NCBI GenBank assembly: GCA_903772945.1
Contig: CAICTM010000684.1
Location: forward strand, 1-53,086
Origin: Seminavis robusta
Taxonomy: Eukaryota > Bacillariophyta > Bacillariophyceae > Naviculales > Naviculaceae
Direction: 5' to 3'
DNA: 53,086 bases
Made by a program: the position numbers and the translations under genes. The notes beneath the pieces are model-generated. The model was not told the origin of the DNA. It did no database searches and saw only the letters and a list, made by a program, of their open reading frames with translations. Every line of letters starts with the position of its first letter. The stretch's first letter is position 1. Below, one piece after another: positions 10,651-20,550 of the stretch.

Positions 10651-11121
10651 TCAGGTTGTTGCCGATAGGTACAATCCTGTCGACGCCCACGCCACCACGA
10701 ACGAATTGATGGGCACGAGCATCATTTCATTATCATTGGCATTGACGAGCCGAATAGGTCCTGCCGCAATAGAGAATCCATATGTGCACACCAAGTTGAT
10801 GGCCAACATGTAAATGGCCAAAGTGTTGTTGTTTGGCAATTCCGCCATGGCCAAGAGCGTGACCAGAGTCATTCCAAGCCAACTCAAGCCGTACAATTCA
10901 CACAGTCTTCTCGCTTGAGGAATGGACGTCGTACCATAGACGGGTGCTCGTTCGGCTACCAATGCCACGGCAAACATGGCTTGCCAACCGGCCAGGACAT
11001 ACCATGCCAAGGAAGCCATAATGTTCTGCAGCACAAACCCCACAGGAATTCCCGCGATGGTGGGTACAATCACACCCGTGAGCCACGAAGGCTTTTTGGT
11101 TACCGGTTTGCGTTCTACCAT
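10651..11121 (-). CDS. Small multi-pass membrane protein, unknown function
   Basis: 156 residues from the ATG at 11121-11119. After a short polar start (MVERKPVTKKPSW) there are about four hydrophobic helices: GVIVPTIAGIPVGFVLQNIM, WYVLAGWQAMFAVALVAE, LYGLSWLGMTLVTLLAMAE and TLAIYMLAINLVCTYGFSIA, with a final partly hydrophobic stretch (INSFVVAWASTGLYL). The loop after helix 2 carries ARRLCELYG. The organisation suggests a small integral membrane protein; I cannot assign compartment or substrate and recognise no family signature. The frame is uninterrupted and the composition is coherent over its length, which argues against chance. An overlapping frame on the same strand (10898-11128) is a shadow. 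Confidence 0.55.
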   Translation of the reverse strand: MVERKPVTKKPSWLTGVIVPTIAGIPVGFVLQNIMASLAWYVLAGWQAMFAVALVAERAPVYGTTSIPQARRLCELYGLSWLGMTLVTLLAMAELPNNNTLAIYMLAINLVCTYGFSIAAGPIRLVNANDNEMMLVPINSFVVAWASTGLYLSATT

Positions 11122-11559
11122 GCTCCACTCGTATCTATTGTCGTGTTGGACGGACTGCTGTATGGTACCGGTTACAATCCTGTTGTGTGATATTTTATTA
11201 AGGCATCAGCTTGGTGGACTGGTCTCTTCGATCGAGCCAAGGCTGTGCATCACTCATCCATGGAAGACAGCTTTTGTAAAGAAAGTAAAGGTAAACATAG
11301 GATCTAACTTGTTACGTTTTTGCCTCATCTACCTGAATTCCAAAGCTGTCTTCTTGCCCGGACTGATGTCACTGGCGTCAACCATCTAACTTTTCAACTT
11401 CCTCGCTTAGGCTTCTCATCGATCGTACCACATTCATTTCAAGTTGGGGAAGATTCAGGAGTTGTGCCCTTCACTTTCGACAATTGAATACAAGAAAGCA
11501 CAATTGAATACAAGATAGCTAGCTAGTTTTGCTACAAGCCACTTTATGCAAGGACCAAG
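11122..11559. other. Divergent intergenic spacer with a 20-bp tandem repeat
   Basis: Promoter-side spacer between the minus-strand membrane protein and the plus-strand ATPase gene. It holds two tandem 20-bp units starting CAATTGAATACAAGA at 11481 and 11501, differing only near their ends, and CTAGCTAG words just before the ATG at 11560. No gene is supported. Confidence 0.5.
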
Positions 11560-14364
11560 ATGAACAACCTCGAAGCTGATATCAAGAGAATCCAAGCTTT
11601 GGTTCAGCAGAAGTCTCCATTGGATGCTGGCACTTTGCCACAATTGTTCCAACAGACCTACGGGATGCCCCTAAAGCACAAGAATCATGGAGTTTCCAAG
11701 CTCAAGGACTTGCTTGTAAAAATTCCAAAGATCGAAATGCGCTTCCAGAAAAGGGGCGCGCCTTTAGTTCTAATTTGGCGGAGGGGAAGCACATCCATGG
11801 AGTTTTCTAGCCCTCCTCACAACCCGCCAAACGAAGCAGTGGAAAGGCCAGCAGTGTCCATGGTCAACAGCAGTGATGACCATGCTCTTTCCAAGTATCC
11901 ATGGCTACAAGATGCCGTTGATCTCTGGGTTTCCAGAGCTTTGAAAGCTTGTAAGCAGGTAAACGCCGGTTTTGATGGCCATCCTTTACCCGTGGAGAAT
12001 TTGGAGATTCGGTTGGGCAAAGAAGCGGAGAAAAGCAAAAAGCTCCGTCCTAATGGTGTTCCAGAAGAAAGAGTATATGTCAAGCAAACTCTGAAGTTGC
12101 TCAGAAAAGATCCAAGACTTCGTTGTGAGAAGAGTTTGAAGGGCTATCTTTACTGGCCAGCGAATCCGAGTGAGATACGGGACACCTCTCAGCCTGGCGA
12201 TAGTGACGAGCAGCAGGCAACGCTTAGCCAAACTGTACCCTCTCAGGATCAGCCCTGGTTGCGCGCTCATTTGGATTACTGGCTGCAAAGACTCCGAGGT
12301 CAGTTCGCTGCTTTGAACGACAATGATCCTGACTTTGGCGTTCCAGTGAGGGATTTCCAGCATGTCGTCCGCGACCAGGCTCCCCAGAAGATTGCTGAGA
12401 TTGAATTAGATGATCCACCAACCCCTGAACTATACACAGGGGAGTTGATATACGCTCTCAAAGCACACCCCCACATTTCGAGTGTACTGGTACATGAGAC
12501 AGGGGAGTGGTTGTGGTTCTGGACACCGCCATGGGTGCAGGGCGCCAAAGAGCGCGAGGTTGTCAATTCTGGCGTCTCTAGCAGCGTGGACGATGCAGAG
12601 GAGTGGACTGAAGAGGAAGAGGCTGAAGTCAATTCTCGTGTCTCCAGCAGCGTGAGTGATGCCTATGAGCAGGAAGAGGAAGTGTTCGATCCGCCCGGGC
12701 GTCAGGAAAACCAGCTCCTGCGAGGACAACCAGTGCCCCAAGCAGAAGGGTCAATACCCCAACCATCGTCTGATGAAGCAGAACGGGGTGCTCATTATTG
12801 CCAACCCACAGAAGAGACGAAGCATCTGCTCCACAATCAAACGCCACATCAGCCAAATCTTCAGGAGGTTGTCGGCTTGGCGGCAATGTCCAAGATACCT
12901 TGGACCAACGCCGCAACATCAGAGATTCCTTGGACCAACGCCGCAACATCAGAGATACATTGGACCAACGCCGCAACATCAGCTCTCCTAAGAAGGCCGC
13001 CGCCGAATGTACAGCCGCTCGACAAGATCAGGGCTTATTTTACAACTGACAGTCATGGTGGTGGACAATTTGATACTCGAGGGATGTGCATAGGAGACGA
13101 AGAAACGGCAGAATCTTTCTATGAAGCGGCATTGCTTGGCCGACTTCGCACAAGCGAAGATAGTCGATCGGTCACCAGCCAGCCTCCAGTTTATATCAAC
13201 ACCCATGAGCCATTCTGTCTCGCAACTGTCGGGGTACAGGGAGCAGGGAAAAGCCACACGCTTGCCTGTATAATAGAGAGTTGTTTGCTATCCTTCGAAA
13301 TGGAGAAAGTGTCCAGATTGAAGAACCCCATGACCACATTGGTATTGCATTACGATCAAAACACAACATCAATATGCGAAGCAGCAGGGTTGCTCTCACC
13401 CGCTCCTGTGTTGAAAGAGAATCTTGCTGAGCTCTCAAGACTATGCTGCGTCCCATCGGCAAAGGCAACTATTCTTGTTTCGCCCACATACTACAAGCAA
13501 CGGAAGGCGTTCTATGGCGACCACTGCACAGTGCGCCCACTCTTGTTCCGGTGGCACACCCTCACTGCGGACCACATCAAAAGGATCATGAGAATCGGAG
13601 CAGCCGACAACCAACTTTATGTGGCATCCTTAATGACTTTGCTTCGCAAATATCAGAGGGCGCACGTCGTTCCCGATTTTGTGGACTTTATTGAGGAAGT
13701 CAAGACAGTTTGTAATGTTCAAGGACAGCAGGGCCCTCTCAGTCAACGGCTTGCTCTGCTAGAGTCTGTCATTGCTGAGTCTGAAGTGAACAGTGACATT
13801 GCCGCGGAGAGCATGGATGTTTCCCAAGCTTGCGAAGATGGCCTCCTCTTAATCATTGCTGATCTCACGGACCCGTTGCTCTCTAAGGAAGAAGCCAATG
13901 GTCTCTTCCAGGTAATCACAGAGCAATTTCGTTCCATTCCAATCAAGGCAGGCAAGCTGCTGGCTCTGGATGAAGCCCATAAGTTCATGGTTGGTGATGA
14001 CTCTGATGGTTTGAGTGAGGCTATTGTAAATGTTGCTCGTCTCATGCGACATGATGGCGTGCGCTTGGCGGTGAGTACCCAGAGTCCAAAGGCCCTTGCT
14101 CCAGAGCTTTTGGAGCTGGTAAGCATTGCGGTTCTTCATAGATTCCACAGCCAGGATTGGTGGACCTACTTGAGGAGAAAGATGCCCTTGCCAGAGAGCG
14201 CATTTGAAGACGTCTTGTCCCTCAGGGCAGGGAATGCCCTGGTGTTTGCCTCGAGGCCTTCCTTTTCAAGTACAGCTTTGGATGGGTCAATTTCCAGGTT
14301 GCTCCCAGTTCGAATCCGCCCCCGCCTCACTGCAGATTTTGGCTCTAGTCGCACCAACAACTAA
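11560..14364 (+). CDS. LOTUS-like HTH protein fused to a HerA/FtsK-like P-loop ATPase
   Basis: 934 residues in one exon, ATG at 11560. Residues 1-76 resemble an OST-HTH/LOTUS domain (SPLDAGTLPQLFQQTYGMPL, then HGVSKLKDLLVKIPKIEMRF), a winged-helix fold that binds RNA or helicases. Two related segments follow (about 107-205 and 227-325), each starting with W-L and ending in a YW-P or WFWTPPW strand; they may be divergent copies of the same fold. A low-complexity linker contains a 10-residue triplicate (WTNAATS). The ATPase has Walker A GVQGAGKSHT at about 556-565, Walker B KLLALDEAHKF at about 799-809, AVSTQSPKALAPELL near 836 and an HRFHSQDWW motif near 860. Similar P-loop cores occur in fungal proteins and in HerA/FtsK-type DNA pumps. 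Function is inferred only: RNA- or DNA-directed ATPase. A large acidic linker separates the halves. Confidence 0.6.
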   Translation: MNNLEADIKRIQALVQQKSPLDAGTLPQLFQQTYGMPLKHKNHGVSKLKDLLVKIPKIEMRFQKRGAPLVLIWRRGSTSMEFSSPPHNPPNEAVERPAVSMVNSSDDHALSKYPWLQDAVDLWVSRALKACKQVNAGFDGHPLPVENLEIRLGKEAEKSKKLRPNGVPEERVYVKQTLKLLRKDPRLRCEKSLKGYLYWPANPSEIRDTSQPGDSDEQQATLSQTVPSQDQPWLRAHLDYWLQRLRGQFAALNDNDPDFGVPVRDFQHVVRDQAPQKIAEIELDDPPTPELYTGELIYALKAHPHISSVLVHETGEWLWFWTPPWVQGAKEREVVNSGVSSSVDDAEEWTEEEEAEVNSRVSSSVSDAYEQEEEVFDPPGRQENQLLRGQPVPQAEGSIPQPSSDEAERGAHYCQPTEETKHLLHNQTPHQPNLQEVVGLAAMSKIPWTNAATSEIPWTNAATSEIHWTNAATSALLRRPPPNVQPLDKIRAYFTTDSHGGGQFDTRGMCIGDEETAESFYEAALLGRLRTSEDSRSVTSQPPVYINTHEPFCLATVGVQGAGKSHTLACIIESCLLSFEMEKVSRLKNPMTTLVLHYDQNTTSICEAAGLLSPAPVLKENLAELSRLCCVPSAKATILVSPTYYKQRKAFYGDHCTVRPLLFRWHTLTADHIKRIMRIGAADNQLYVASLMTLLRKYQRAHVVPDFVDFIEEVKTVCNVQGQQGPLSQRLALLESVIAESEVNSDIAAESMDVSQACEDGLLLIIADLTDPLLSKEEANGLFQVITEQFRSIPIKAGKLLALDEAHKFMVGDDSDGLSEAIVNVARLMRHDGVRLAVSTQSPKALAPELLELVSIAVLHRFHSQDWWTYLRRKMPLPESAFEDVLSLRAGNALVFASRPSFSSTALDGSISRLLPVRIRPRLTADFGSSRTNN
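12889..12978 (+). repeat. Three 30-bp tandem repeats in the ATPase gene
   Basis: Three in-frame 30-bp units encode S-(K/E)-I-(P/H)-WTNAAT. Only a few bases differ between units. They sit in the linker between the HTH segments and the P-loop domain, so copy-number variation should alter linker length only. Confidence 0.85.
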
Positions 14365-14810
14365 CGTTCTTTGGGTGAGAACTAACTTTCCCTTTCTCAA
14401 TTGAGGACACACAAGTAATTGGAACTGCTTGCAATGCAGCCCGTTCCCTCCACAATATGGAAATCAGTACCCTTGAAGATCCCAAGCCTATGACTGCACG
14501 GGCCCTTGCACCCTTGAAGAACCAGGATTCTGGTTTGGTCGCCAACGAGGATTTTGACTCTTGAGGTGTCTCCTTTCAACACAGTTAGTTGTGGCCCTTG
14601 CACAATGACATGATGGCGGCCCCACAAGATATGAACCCATTTTAGGAAGACTACAACTCAGGGGCATTCCAAGATAGAAACATAGAAACGAAGTAGAAGA
14701 AACTGTGCGAAAGCAGAAGATAGTTCAATGACTGTATATCAAAGTTTCTTGCTGGATGCCATACAACAGGACTACCTGACTTGCTGTAGGTTTCATACAT
14801 GGCCTTTACC

Positions 14811-14975
14811 ACACAATTCCATTCAGTGGCATGCAGACACAACCCGAGGAGGGACACGAAACTAGCTCCCAATCCAATTGAAAATCCAAGTGAAAAGCCT
14901 TCAAAGTGTTGCTGGATACTACAGTACTCTATTGATCCATTTGGCTGGCTGAACGGTTGTGATGGATCTACTGAT
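14811..14975 (+). repeat. Dispersed repeat copy A (inverted mate at 20815-20967)
   Basis: Shares, with the reverse complement of 20815-20967, the words ACAATTCCATTCAGTGG, GAGGAGGGACACG, AGCTCCCAATCCAATTG and TTGATCCATTTGG in the same order with small indels. Both may be decayed copies of one gene end or repeat, since the frame reading QPNGS on the opposite strand is shared. Confidence 0.7.
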
Positions 14976-15120
14976 AGTACCAGACTGTCTGCATCAAAGG
15001 CATACTATACTACCCGGGAATCCATGCACCTGTCCCATTTGGTGCAAATACGAGTACTCTGATGAGCACCAAATCCAAGCAAACTGAAAATGACAAAGGA
15101 AATAATGAGAGCGAGTTTTT

Positions 15121-15150
15121 TGAGGTAGTTATGACCCTAAAGTCATTCTG
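15121..15150 (+). repeat. Left imperfect direct repeat flanking the Crypton
   Basis: GAGGTAGTTATGACCC and AAAGTCATTCTG here match GAGTAGTTGATGACGC and GAAGTCATTCTG at 18754-18784 with a few substitutions and small indels. The pair brackets the recombinase gene at a spacing of about 3.6 kb and could mark element ends or a shared recombination-site sequence. This is a by-eye alignment. Confidence 0.5.
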
Positions 15151-15522
15151 ATTGCCAAGGGGTCCCCTTTTTGGCTAACCAGCACAGTGTATTATACAAT
15201 ATACCTTCATAGGTCAAAACTGAGACATGCGAAATTTGACCCCGAGTCAAAATGACCCTCTTTGACTGTAGCATAACGATTCTCGCGGCATGCGCGCGAA
15301 CCTCCTTGACTGGTCGACAAGGAGCCCAAGTCAAAAAATTACAGACTTAAGGGTAGCTAGTAAAGACATAGATATCGGTACTGAAAGCACCCATCAGTTG
15401 GCGCCCTCATTAGGCCTAGCCGTATGTTCTGCGGAACTCTAGCTAGCTACTAGCTACTATCGTGGTGGCAATATCGTGGAGCAATCAATGAGCAATGCCA
15501 CAACAGCATTGCCACTATCAAG

Positions 15523-18063
15523 ATGGCGAAATCAACTGTCAGCGCAATAGCTAATGGCTTACCCTCTCCCCCAAGAGCATCAGTAAGGGTGGTGGAGCAC
15601 AGGATTGGTGAAGATGGGCAGCGCGAGGCTGTGGTTACTGTCCAGGAGGAGTGCCAATTGAACAACAATTTGCAGCATGTTTTGTTGGAAATTGCTGAGG
15701 GCGACAGGCCAACCAACACAGGCGCTGCTCTGGATCCAAAGGTCTATGAATACTACCAGTACTGTGACCATTCCTATCCTAATGATCCCAACAGGAGAGT
15801 GCTGGACTATGAAAAGGTCTACAGATTTATGTTTTACACTGCTTTCAGGGAGCCAAAGAAACATCCAACCAAAGCTGAGCGAGCAAAGCCAGTGGCACAG
15901 AGGAAGCATTTCAACAAAGAGGAGTTTGATGCACTGATGGTGGGCTACAAGGACGCAGCTTCAGCCAGGTTGAATCGTCCTGATCCAAAGGACCCATTGA
16001 GTCCTCCATCATTTGAACAGTACAAGCAAATCATCAGGAAAATCTGGAAAGTACAACTAGCAAAAGGTCTAGGCGTTCCTCAAAGCTATGATAGCATCTG
16101 GAGGCTTCCTTTGGATGATTTATTCAAGTATGTGAAGCACAGGAAGCCCATCCAAGACAAGAAAAACTACAAAGAGAAAGTTAATGGAGAGTTCTCGCCC
16201 TACATGATAGTGGAGCACTACACAGCAATCGAATCCATTCTGTGGCGACACAGCCACAACGCCACTGGCTACAGATCTATTGCTTGTCAGCTCCGCCATA
16301 GATACTGCTTCCTACACTTGACTTGTGGCATCCTGAGATGCGAGAGTCTCCATCGTGCCGAGTTCAGCGATTTCCTTGGGTTGATGGTGCCAAAAGATGA
16401 TTACAGAGACGTACACAACACCTTCATTATGGTGAACCAGATTGCCGTGGGCAAAACAGCAACTTATGGGAGACGACAGTATGGGAGAGCCACCAGACAT
16501 AAGGATGTCACTGTGTGCCCAATTGCCGCTTTTGCTTTCTATGTACAGTATCGGCTTCACTGTACTGGTGAGTTCTCTGATTTTACAACAGAGGACTGGG
16601 AGAAGAATGACAAGTGGTTCGACATTAAGGTGCTCGCGGACGTCAAGGTTGGTGTTGACAGAAGCAAGGAAATGGAAAAGGATACGTATGGGAACCACAT
16701 GCGGGGGATCTTACAGGAGCTTGGCCTCGACTGTTCCAAGATCCTTCATCTTGGCCGGAAACTGGGAGCTCTAACTCTTGAGCTGCTCATGGAAGAGCGA
16801 AGTCAAATTCAACAATTAGGTGGTTGGTCTGAGGGCTGTTATGACAAGCACTACAGTGGAAAGATGCCACTCTCTCCAGTTCGGCGAATGGCTGGGTATG
16901 GAGGAAAGAATGGGTGTTACTTCTGCCCCCGTTCAGCTGTGTTACCACCCAAAGAGCTCCTAGAACTGACTCCTATTGGCAAGTGGGTGTACAAGACGTT
17001 TGATGCTGTTACCGATCCTGCAAGACCTGGAAAGAACAGCACTGCGATTTCTTTTCTCAAGTTCCTAATCGATCTGAATTCATTGTTTCTACAAGACGCT
17101 GCAGCAATGCAACTGAAGCATGCTAATCGAGAGGAGCACCCCCTATTTACAGAGCTGAACTACGTGTTTAAAACAGAGCACTTTGCCAGCTTCAAAGAGA
17201 AGATGCGTGTGGCATTGGACACTGCCAAGAATCCAAAGGAAGCAACTATAGAGAAGATTGTACCAACTCTCACTTCCTGGCAAACGGCTAACAACCAGGC
17301 TTTAAGTGCGCTGGATACGAAAGTTGACAGTGTATCAAGGGTTGTGGCCAATGGAATTACCAAGTTGGGTGAATACATAGAGACAGCAGAACACCGGCAA
17401 CTGAAACGCGACAAACAACTAGGAGCACTGCTTGTAAAGATCGGAAAGTCCATCGGTGCTACTGAAGAAGAGAACACGGAAGAACAACAACCGAATGGTC
17501 TAGAGCTACTGGCTCATATGATGGAATTAGAGGAATCGCCATTGGAGTTAGAGGATACACCTATGCAGGATCCGGCTGGTGCAACACTAGAAACAACTGG
17601 CGAGCTTCCAATGCTCAGTCTTCAAGTTGGTGATAGGGGCACCAGTTCTCCTCCGGCTGTCACCCCTCCAACAACACCAACAGGTGTACCAAACGACCAG
17701 TTCAGGCTAAAGCCTCAACTCAACAACTTGTCGGAATTGATGGATGAGTGGACTGGTCGATTGGATGGCAACTCTCCTGATCCATTGGGAGGAGTCGATG
17801 GGAGGAACAAGGCGTTTGGCAAAACATGGAGGAAGCATATCGCGGCAAAGATTTATTCCAGGAGGAAGCAAGCTGTTGAAGGGATCCGTGCCTATGCAAC
17901 AAGAGAGAACGTGGACGACTACGACGCATGCACCATCCTGGACTACAACTACAAAGGAGAATGCAAGAGCTCCATTGCTAACTTTGTTGACTATTTGAAG
18001 AGAGAGGGGCTGCTACAGAAGATGGCCTCACGTGGAAGAACTAAGAAAGCGAAAGCGAGCTAA
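15523..18063 (+). mobile_element. Crypton tyrosine recombinase with GCR1_C domain, apparently intact
   Basis: 846 residues, single exon, ATG at 15523. The N-terminal part is helical. The recombinase core carries the expected catalytic set: Arg272 in CGILRCESLHR, His409-X-X-Arg412 in HLGRK, GGWS, and the probable nucleophile Tyr444 in KHYSGKMPLSP followed by RRMAGY, which matches the Crypton pattern of a Tyr just before a K-(L/M)-P and an AG(F/Y). A linker with coiled-coil-like and acidic segments leads to a C-terminal GCR1_C-like DNA-binding domain (about 725-840: LSELMDEWTGRLDG, TWRKHIAAKIYSRRK, EGIRAYA). This architecture is that of Crypton DNA transposons, which move by tyrosine recombination through a probable circular intermediate. 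There are no stops or frameshifts, and all four recognisable catalytic residues are present, so activity is plausible. Tyr440 is an alternative nucleophile. Confidence 0.85.
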
Positions 18064-18250
18064 TTTATGTTTGGTATTTTGTTGGGCTTCCACCCTCCAT
18101 GTTCTGTCACCTTTTGTGCTGTCATTGGCTGAGACTCAGAGATGCGAGCCCCTTCCATTCTAGCTTTATTTAAACTACTAGTAGGAGCACTGTTGCTTTC
18201 AACCAAAGCTTTCAACTGTAGGGTCTGTTTCTCCATTGTCGATCGTTTGT

Positions 18251-18332
18251 GTTGGTTGACGACTTGCTGTTGACGACTGTTGCCGTTGGTTGACGACTTG
18301 CTGTTGACGACTTGCTGTTGACGACTGTTGCC
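18251..18332. repeat. GTTGACGACTT minisatellite
   Basis: Copy 1 (18251-18284) and copy 2 (18285-18332) both start GTTGGTTGACGACTTGCTG and end GACGACTGTTGCC. Copy 2 carries one extra internal 14-bp unit. It lies between the recombinase stop and the right flanking repeat. Confidence 0.8.
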
Positions 18333-18753
18333 GTAAAAGGGGTGCGCGACATTGAAGTTGCAAGTTGCAAAAGTGAGAAGTCAGTACCGGTTCGCAGTAC
18401 CGGTTCGCATCGTGAGTACCGGTTGCCACAGAGGTGCGAACTTCCCAAGAAAGGTGCGGCACATCGGTGAGGTGACTCCAGTTTGAATCCTGCTGTGCAG
18501 TATCTCGATTGGCCTCTCCAGATTCTGAGGGTACTGAAATCGACACTGTAAAATCAGAATCTGGCCAAGTCAAACGAGATACTCTGAGTCAAAATCCAAC
18601 TTTGACTCACTCCATGGCACTACGTGCTTTTGCCTTGACTGATCGATCCTACGAAGGACAGACTACTATTTTACCAACTAAATACTGGAACCGGTGGGTG
18701 GGGGGAAGAGCTGAAGGCCTCTCCTCCGACTTTGAGTCATTGATGATGTACCC

Positions 18754-18784
18754 TGAGTAGTTGATGACGCTGAAGTCATTCTGG
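18754..18784 (+). repeat. Right imperfect direct repeat flanking the Crypton
   Basis: Mate of 15121-15150. It lies about 690 bp beyond the recombinase stop codon, next to GTCAAA/TTTGAC hexamers at 18569, 18588 and 18601 that mirror a cluster on the left side. Confidence 0.5.
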
Positions 18785-19017
18785 TGAAGGACAGCCCAAC
18801 GACTCGTCGCAGCTCGGAGCCATTGGTTATCGTTGCAAGGGAACAGCTACTAGCTAGCTAGTACGAGCAGAGAGATAAACAGCACAGAATTGAACAGACA
18901 CCAAGCAAGCAAGCAAGCAATTAAGCAAAGCAATCCCCAACAATACGTATTGTAGGGCTCATTATTTAAAAAGGAAGAAAGGAAGGAAAGAAAGATCTTA
19001 ACTACTAGTAAGCTAAG

Positions 19018-20550
19018 ATGCCTCATGCTCGAATCCCCCGACAGGTCAAGCCCCGAACAAGTCAGAGTCCAGATGATACTAATAATGGGGGCGAAGGACG
19101 AAAGAGCCGACTGTGTTCTGGCAAGAAGAGAATGGCTCTGATGGCTTGCTTACTGTTGGGTCTGTTGTCCCTGGGTGGAACTGCTCGTAACTTGAGAGAA
19201 ACTACCGGTCTGGATCTAGTAGCCTCCATGTGGCGTTGGAGCAGGTACAGGAGTGTTGTCAGTCAGCCGTCCCATTATCATTTGCTGGGCAACCAAGCTG
19301 GAGAAGAGGGAAACTTTTACGTGTCTCCAGATGCCGCTGCCGATAGTAGTTTACAAGAAGACTCTCCACTGCTTCCCATGGCGTACAACATGGAAGCCAT
19401 GAAGAATCATTCGTCTGTCGATCAATCCTTTTGTGTCCCTTGGAGGACTGCACAGACGACAACCTCCACAAGTGCCAGTCCAGCCGGAACTACTGAAGCC
19501 GATGACTGGTGGACCCATCATCCGCAATGGCAGGTCTTTTACGAAGACGACCAGGTCTATTGCTTTCAACTCATTCCCAATCCAGCCAAACGAGATTATC
19601 TCCAAAAGTTATACCAACTCCAATTTCCATCCTCCAACGATTGTAGTAATGTTCAAGTCAAACCCATGATTCAGGGAGGTTGGGGAATGGACATGCTCGG
19701 CATTGTCCATTTGCTATGGAAAGCCATTGACTTGCACCAACCCCATGCCATTGCACCCCGACCGTGGCACTATGCCAGTCCCAAACCATTCAATATACAA
19801 ACGGCAGCGTGTCCTTCGCAAGACATGTTTTGCTACTTTTTGCCACTTACCAGTTGCAATTCCCCTGAAAACAACAATAATACGGTCGATGAAAAATGGT
19901 TCCCACGAGACGATCAAACACGTTATTGGAACGAAAAGGGACATTGGTTGTACCAGTATGGATCACGACCCCAAGAGTGGTTGCGATATCGCGTCTATCG
20001 ATTTGTCCAACACCAGTTGCACTCGTCGTGGCCTGCAGCGGCACGACTTGCCAGCAATACTAATAGTGATTTCACCTGCACGGCATTACACGTTCGACGG
20101 GCCGATGTCATTTTGCACAAACGATGGAGTCGCGCCTATCATTCCATTGCCGAATACATGAATGTCAGCGATCAAATACACGACAACATCTTTCTGCTCA
20201 CGGACGACTCCAACGCGGTCGGAGAAGCCGTGCACGAATTCCCACACCACAATTGGATCTACGTCGATCGCAAACGCTACAAGGGAGCCGAAGGAGGATG
20301 GGAGCAACAATTGCCCAGTCAAGATCCCGCCTTTGAAGTCACGGTTATTTTGGGAGTGGGACGACTCGTGCAAAAGTGCGACGGCATTGTCAAGTCGTTT
20401 TCACGCTTTGGGGCATATCTCTATGGAGAATTGCACGCGGCAAACCAATCGGCGTGGTACAAAGACGTCGATGCACAAAGTGGCAGTCAGTTGTTGAATC
20501 CGCACAATACGGCCACGGTCAGTGTCTCCAAAGAATATACTACTGGCTAG
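19018..20550 (+). CDS. GT23/fucosyltransferase-like type II membrane protein
   Basis: 510 residues, one exon, ATG at 19018. A basic cytosolic tail is followed by one hydrophobic anchor (MALMACLLLGLLSLGG, about residues 39-54), the usual layout of Golgi glycosyltransferases. The lumenal part has HVRRADV near residue 358, matching the HxRRxD nucleotide-sugar-binding motif of alpha-1,6-fucosyltransferases and related GT23 enzymes, then IAEYM, NIFLLTDDSNAVGEA, a long acceptor-side segment, and DGIVKSFSRFGAYLYGEL, corresponding to the donor-site region near the end of that fold. The family transfers fucose from GDP-fucose to N-glycan cores in the Golgi. Exact donor and acceptor are inferred. Overall length is somewhat shorter than animal FUT8, and I see no SH3-like C-terminal domain. 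Confidence 0.62.
   Translation: MPHARIPRQVKPRTSQSPDDTNNGGEGRKSRLCSGKKRMALMACLLLGLLSLGGTARNLRETTGLDLVASMWRWSRYRSVVSQPSHYHLLGNQAGEEGNFYVSPDAAADSSLQEDSPLLPMAYNMEAMKNHSSVDQSFCVPWRTAQTTTSTSASPAGTTEADDWWTHHPQWQVFYEDDQVYCFQLIPNPAKRDYLQKLYQLQFPSSNDCSNVQVKPMIQGGWGMDMLGIVHLLWKAIDLHQPHAIAPRPWHYASPKPFNIQTAACPSQDMFCYFLPLTSCNSPENNNNTVDEKWFPRDDQTRYWNEKGHWLYQYGSRPQEWLRYRVYRFVQHQLHSSWPAAARLASNTNSDFTCTALHVRRADVILHKRWSRAYHSIAEYMNVSDQIHDNIFLLTDDSNAVGEAVHEFPHHNWIYVDRKRYKGAEGGWEQQLPSQDPAFEVTVILGVGRLVQKCDGIVKSFSRFGAYLYGELHAANQSAWYKDVDAQSGSQLLNPHNTATVSVSKEYTTG

Larger units (their letters stand above)
14365..15522. other. Spacer with a dispersed repeat copy and left flank of the Crypton
   Basis: No gene is supported. 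14811-14975 is clearly related, in inverted orientation, to 20815-20967. 15121-15150 resembles 18754-18784 as a direct repeat, and GTCAAA/TTTGAC hexamers cluster at 15213, 15235, 15246, 15261 and 15330. The CTAGCTAGCTACTAGCTA run at about 15440-15460 is a local low-complexity stretch. Confidence 0.5.
18064..19017. other. Spacer: Crypton right flank, minisatellite and upstream region of the glycosyltransferase gene
   Basis: No gene is supported. It contains a GTTGACGACTT minisatellite (18251-18332), three AGTACCGGTT units at 18383-18425, the right direct repeat of the Crypton, CTAGCTAGCTAG at about 18851-18862, and purine-rich AAGGAAGGAAAGAAAG just before the ATG at 19018. Confidence 0.5.

Noticed and set aside
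15213..15336. GTCAAA/TTTGAC words as plant-type W-boxes
   Set aside because: WRKY regulation is not established for this kind of organism; I only report the clustering around the Crypton.
18251..18332. CRISPR-like array
   Set aside because: The units are contiguous with no unique spacers; it is a minisatellite in a eukaryotic genome.
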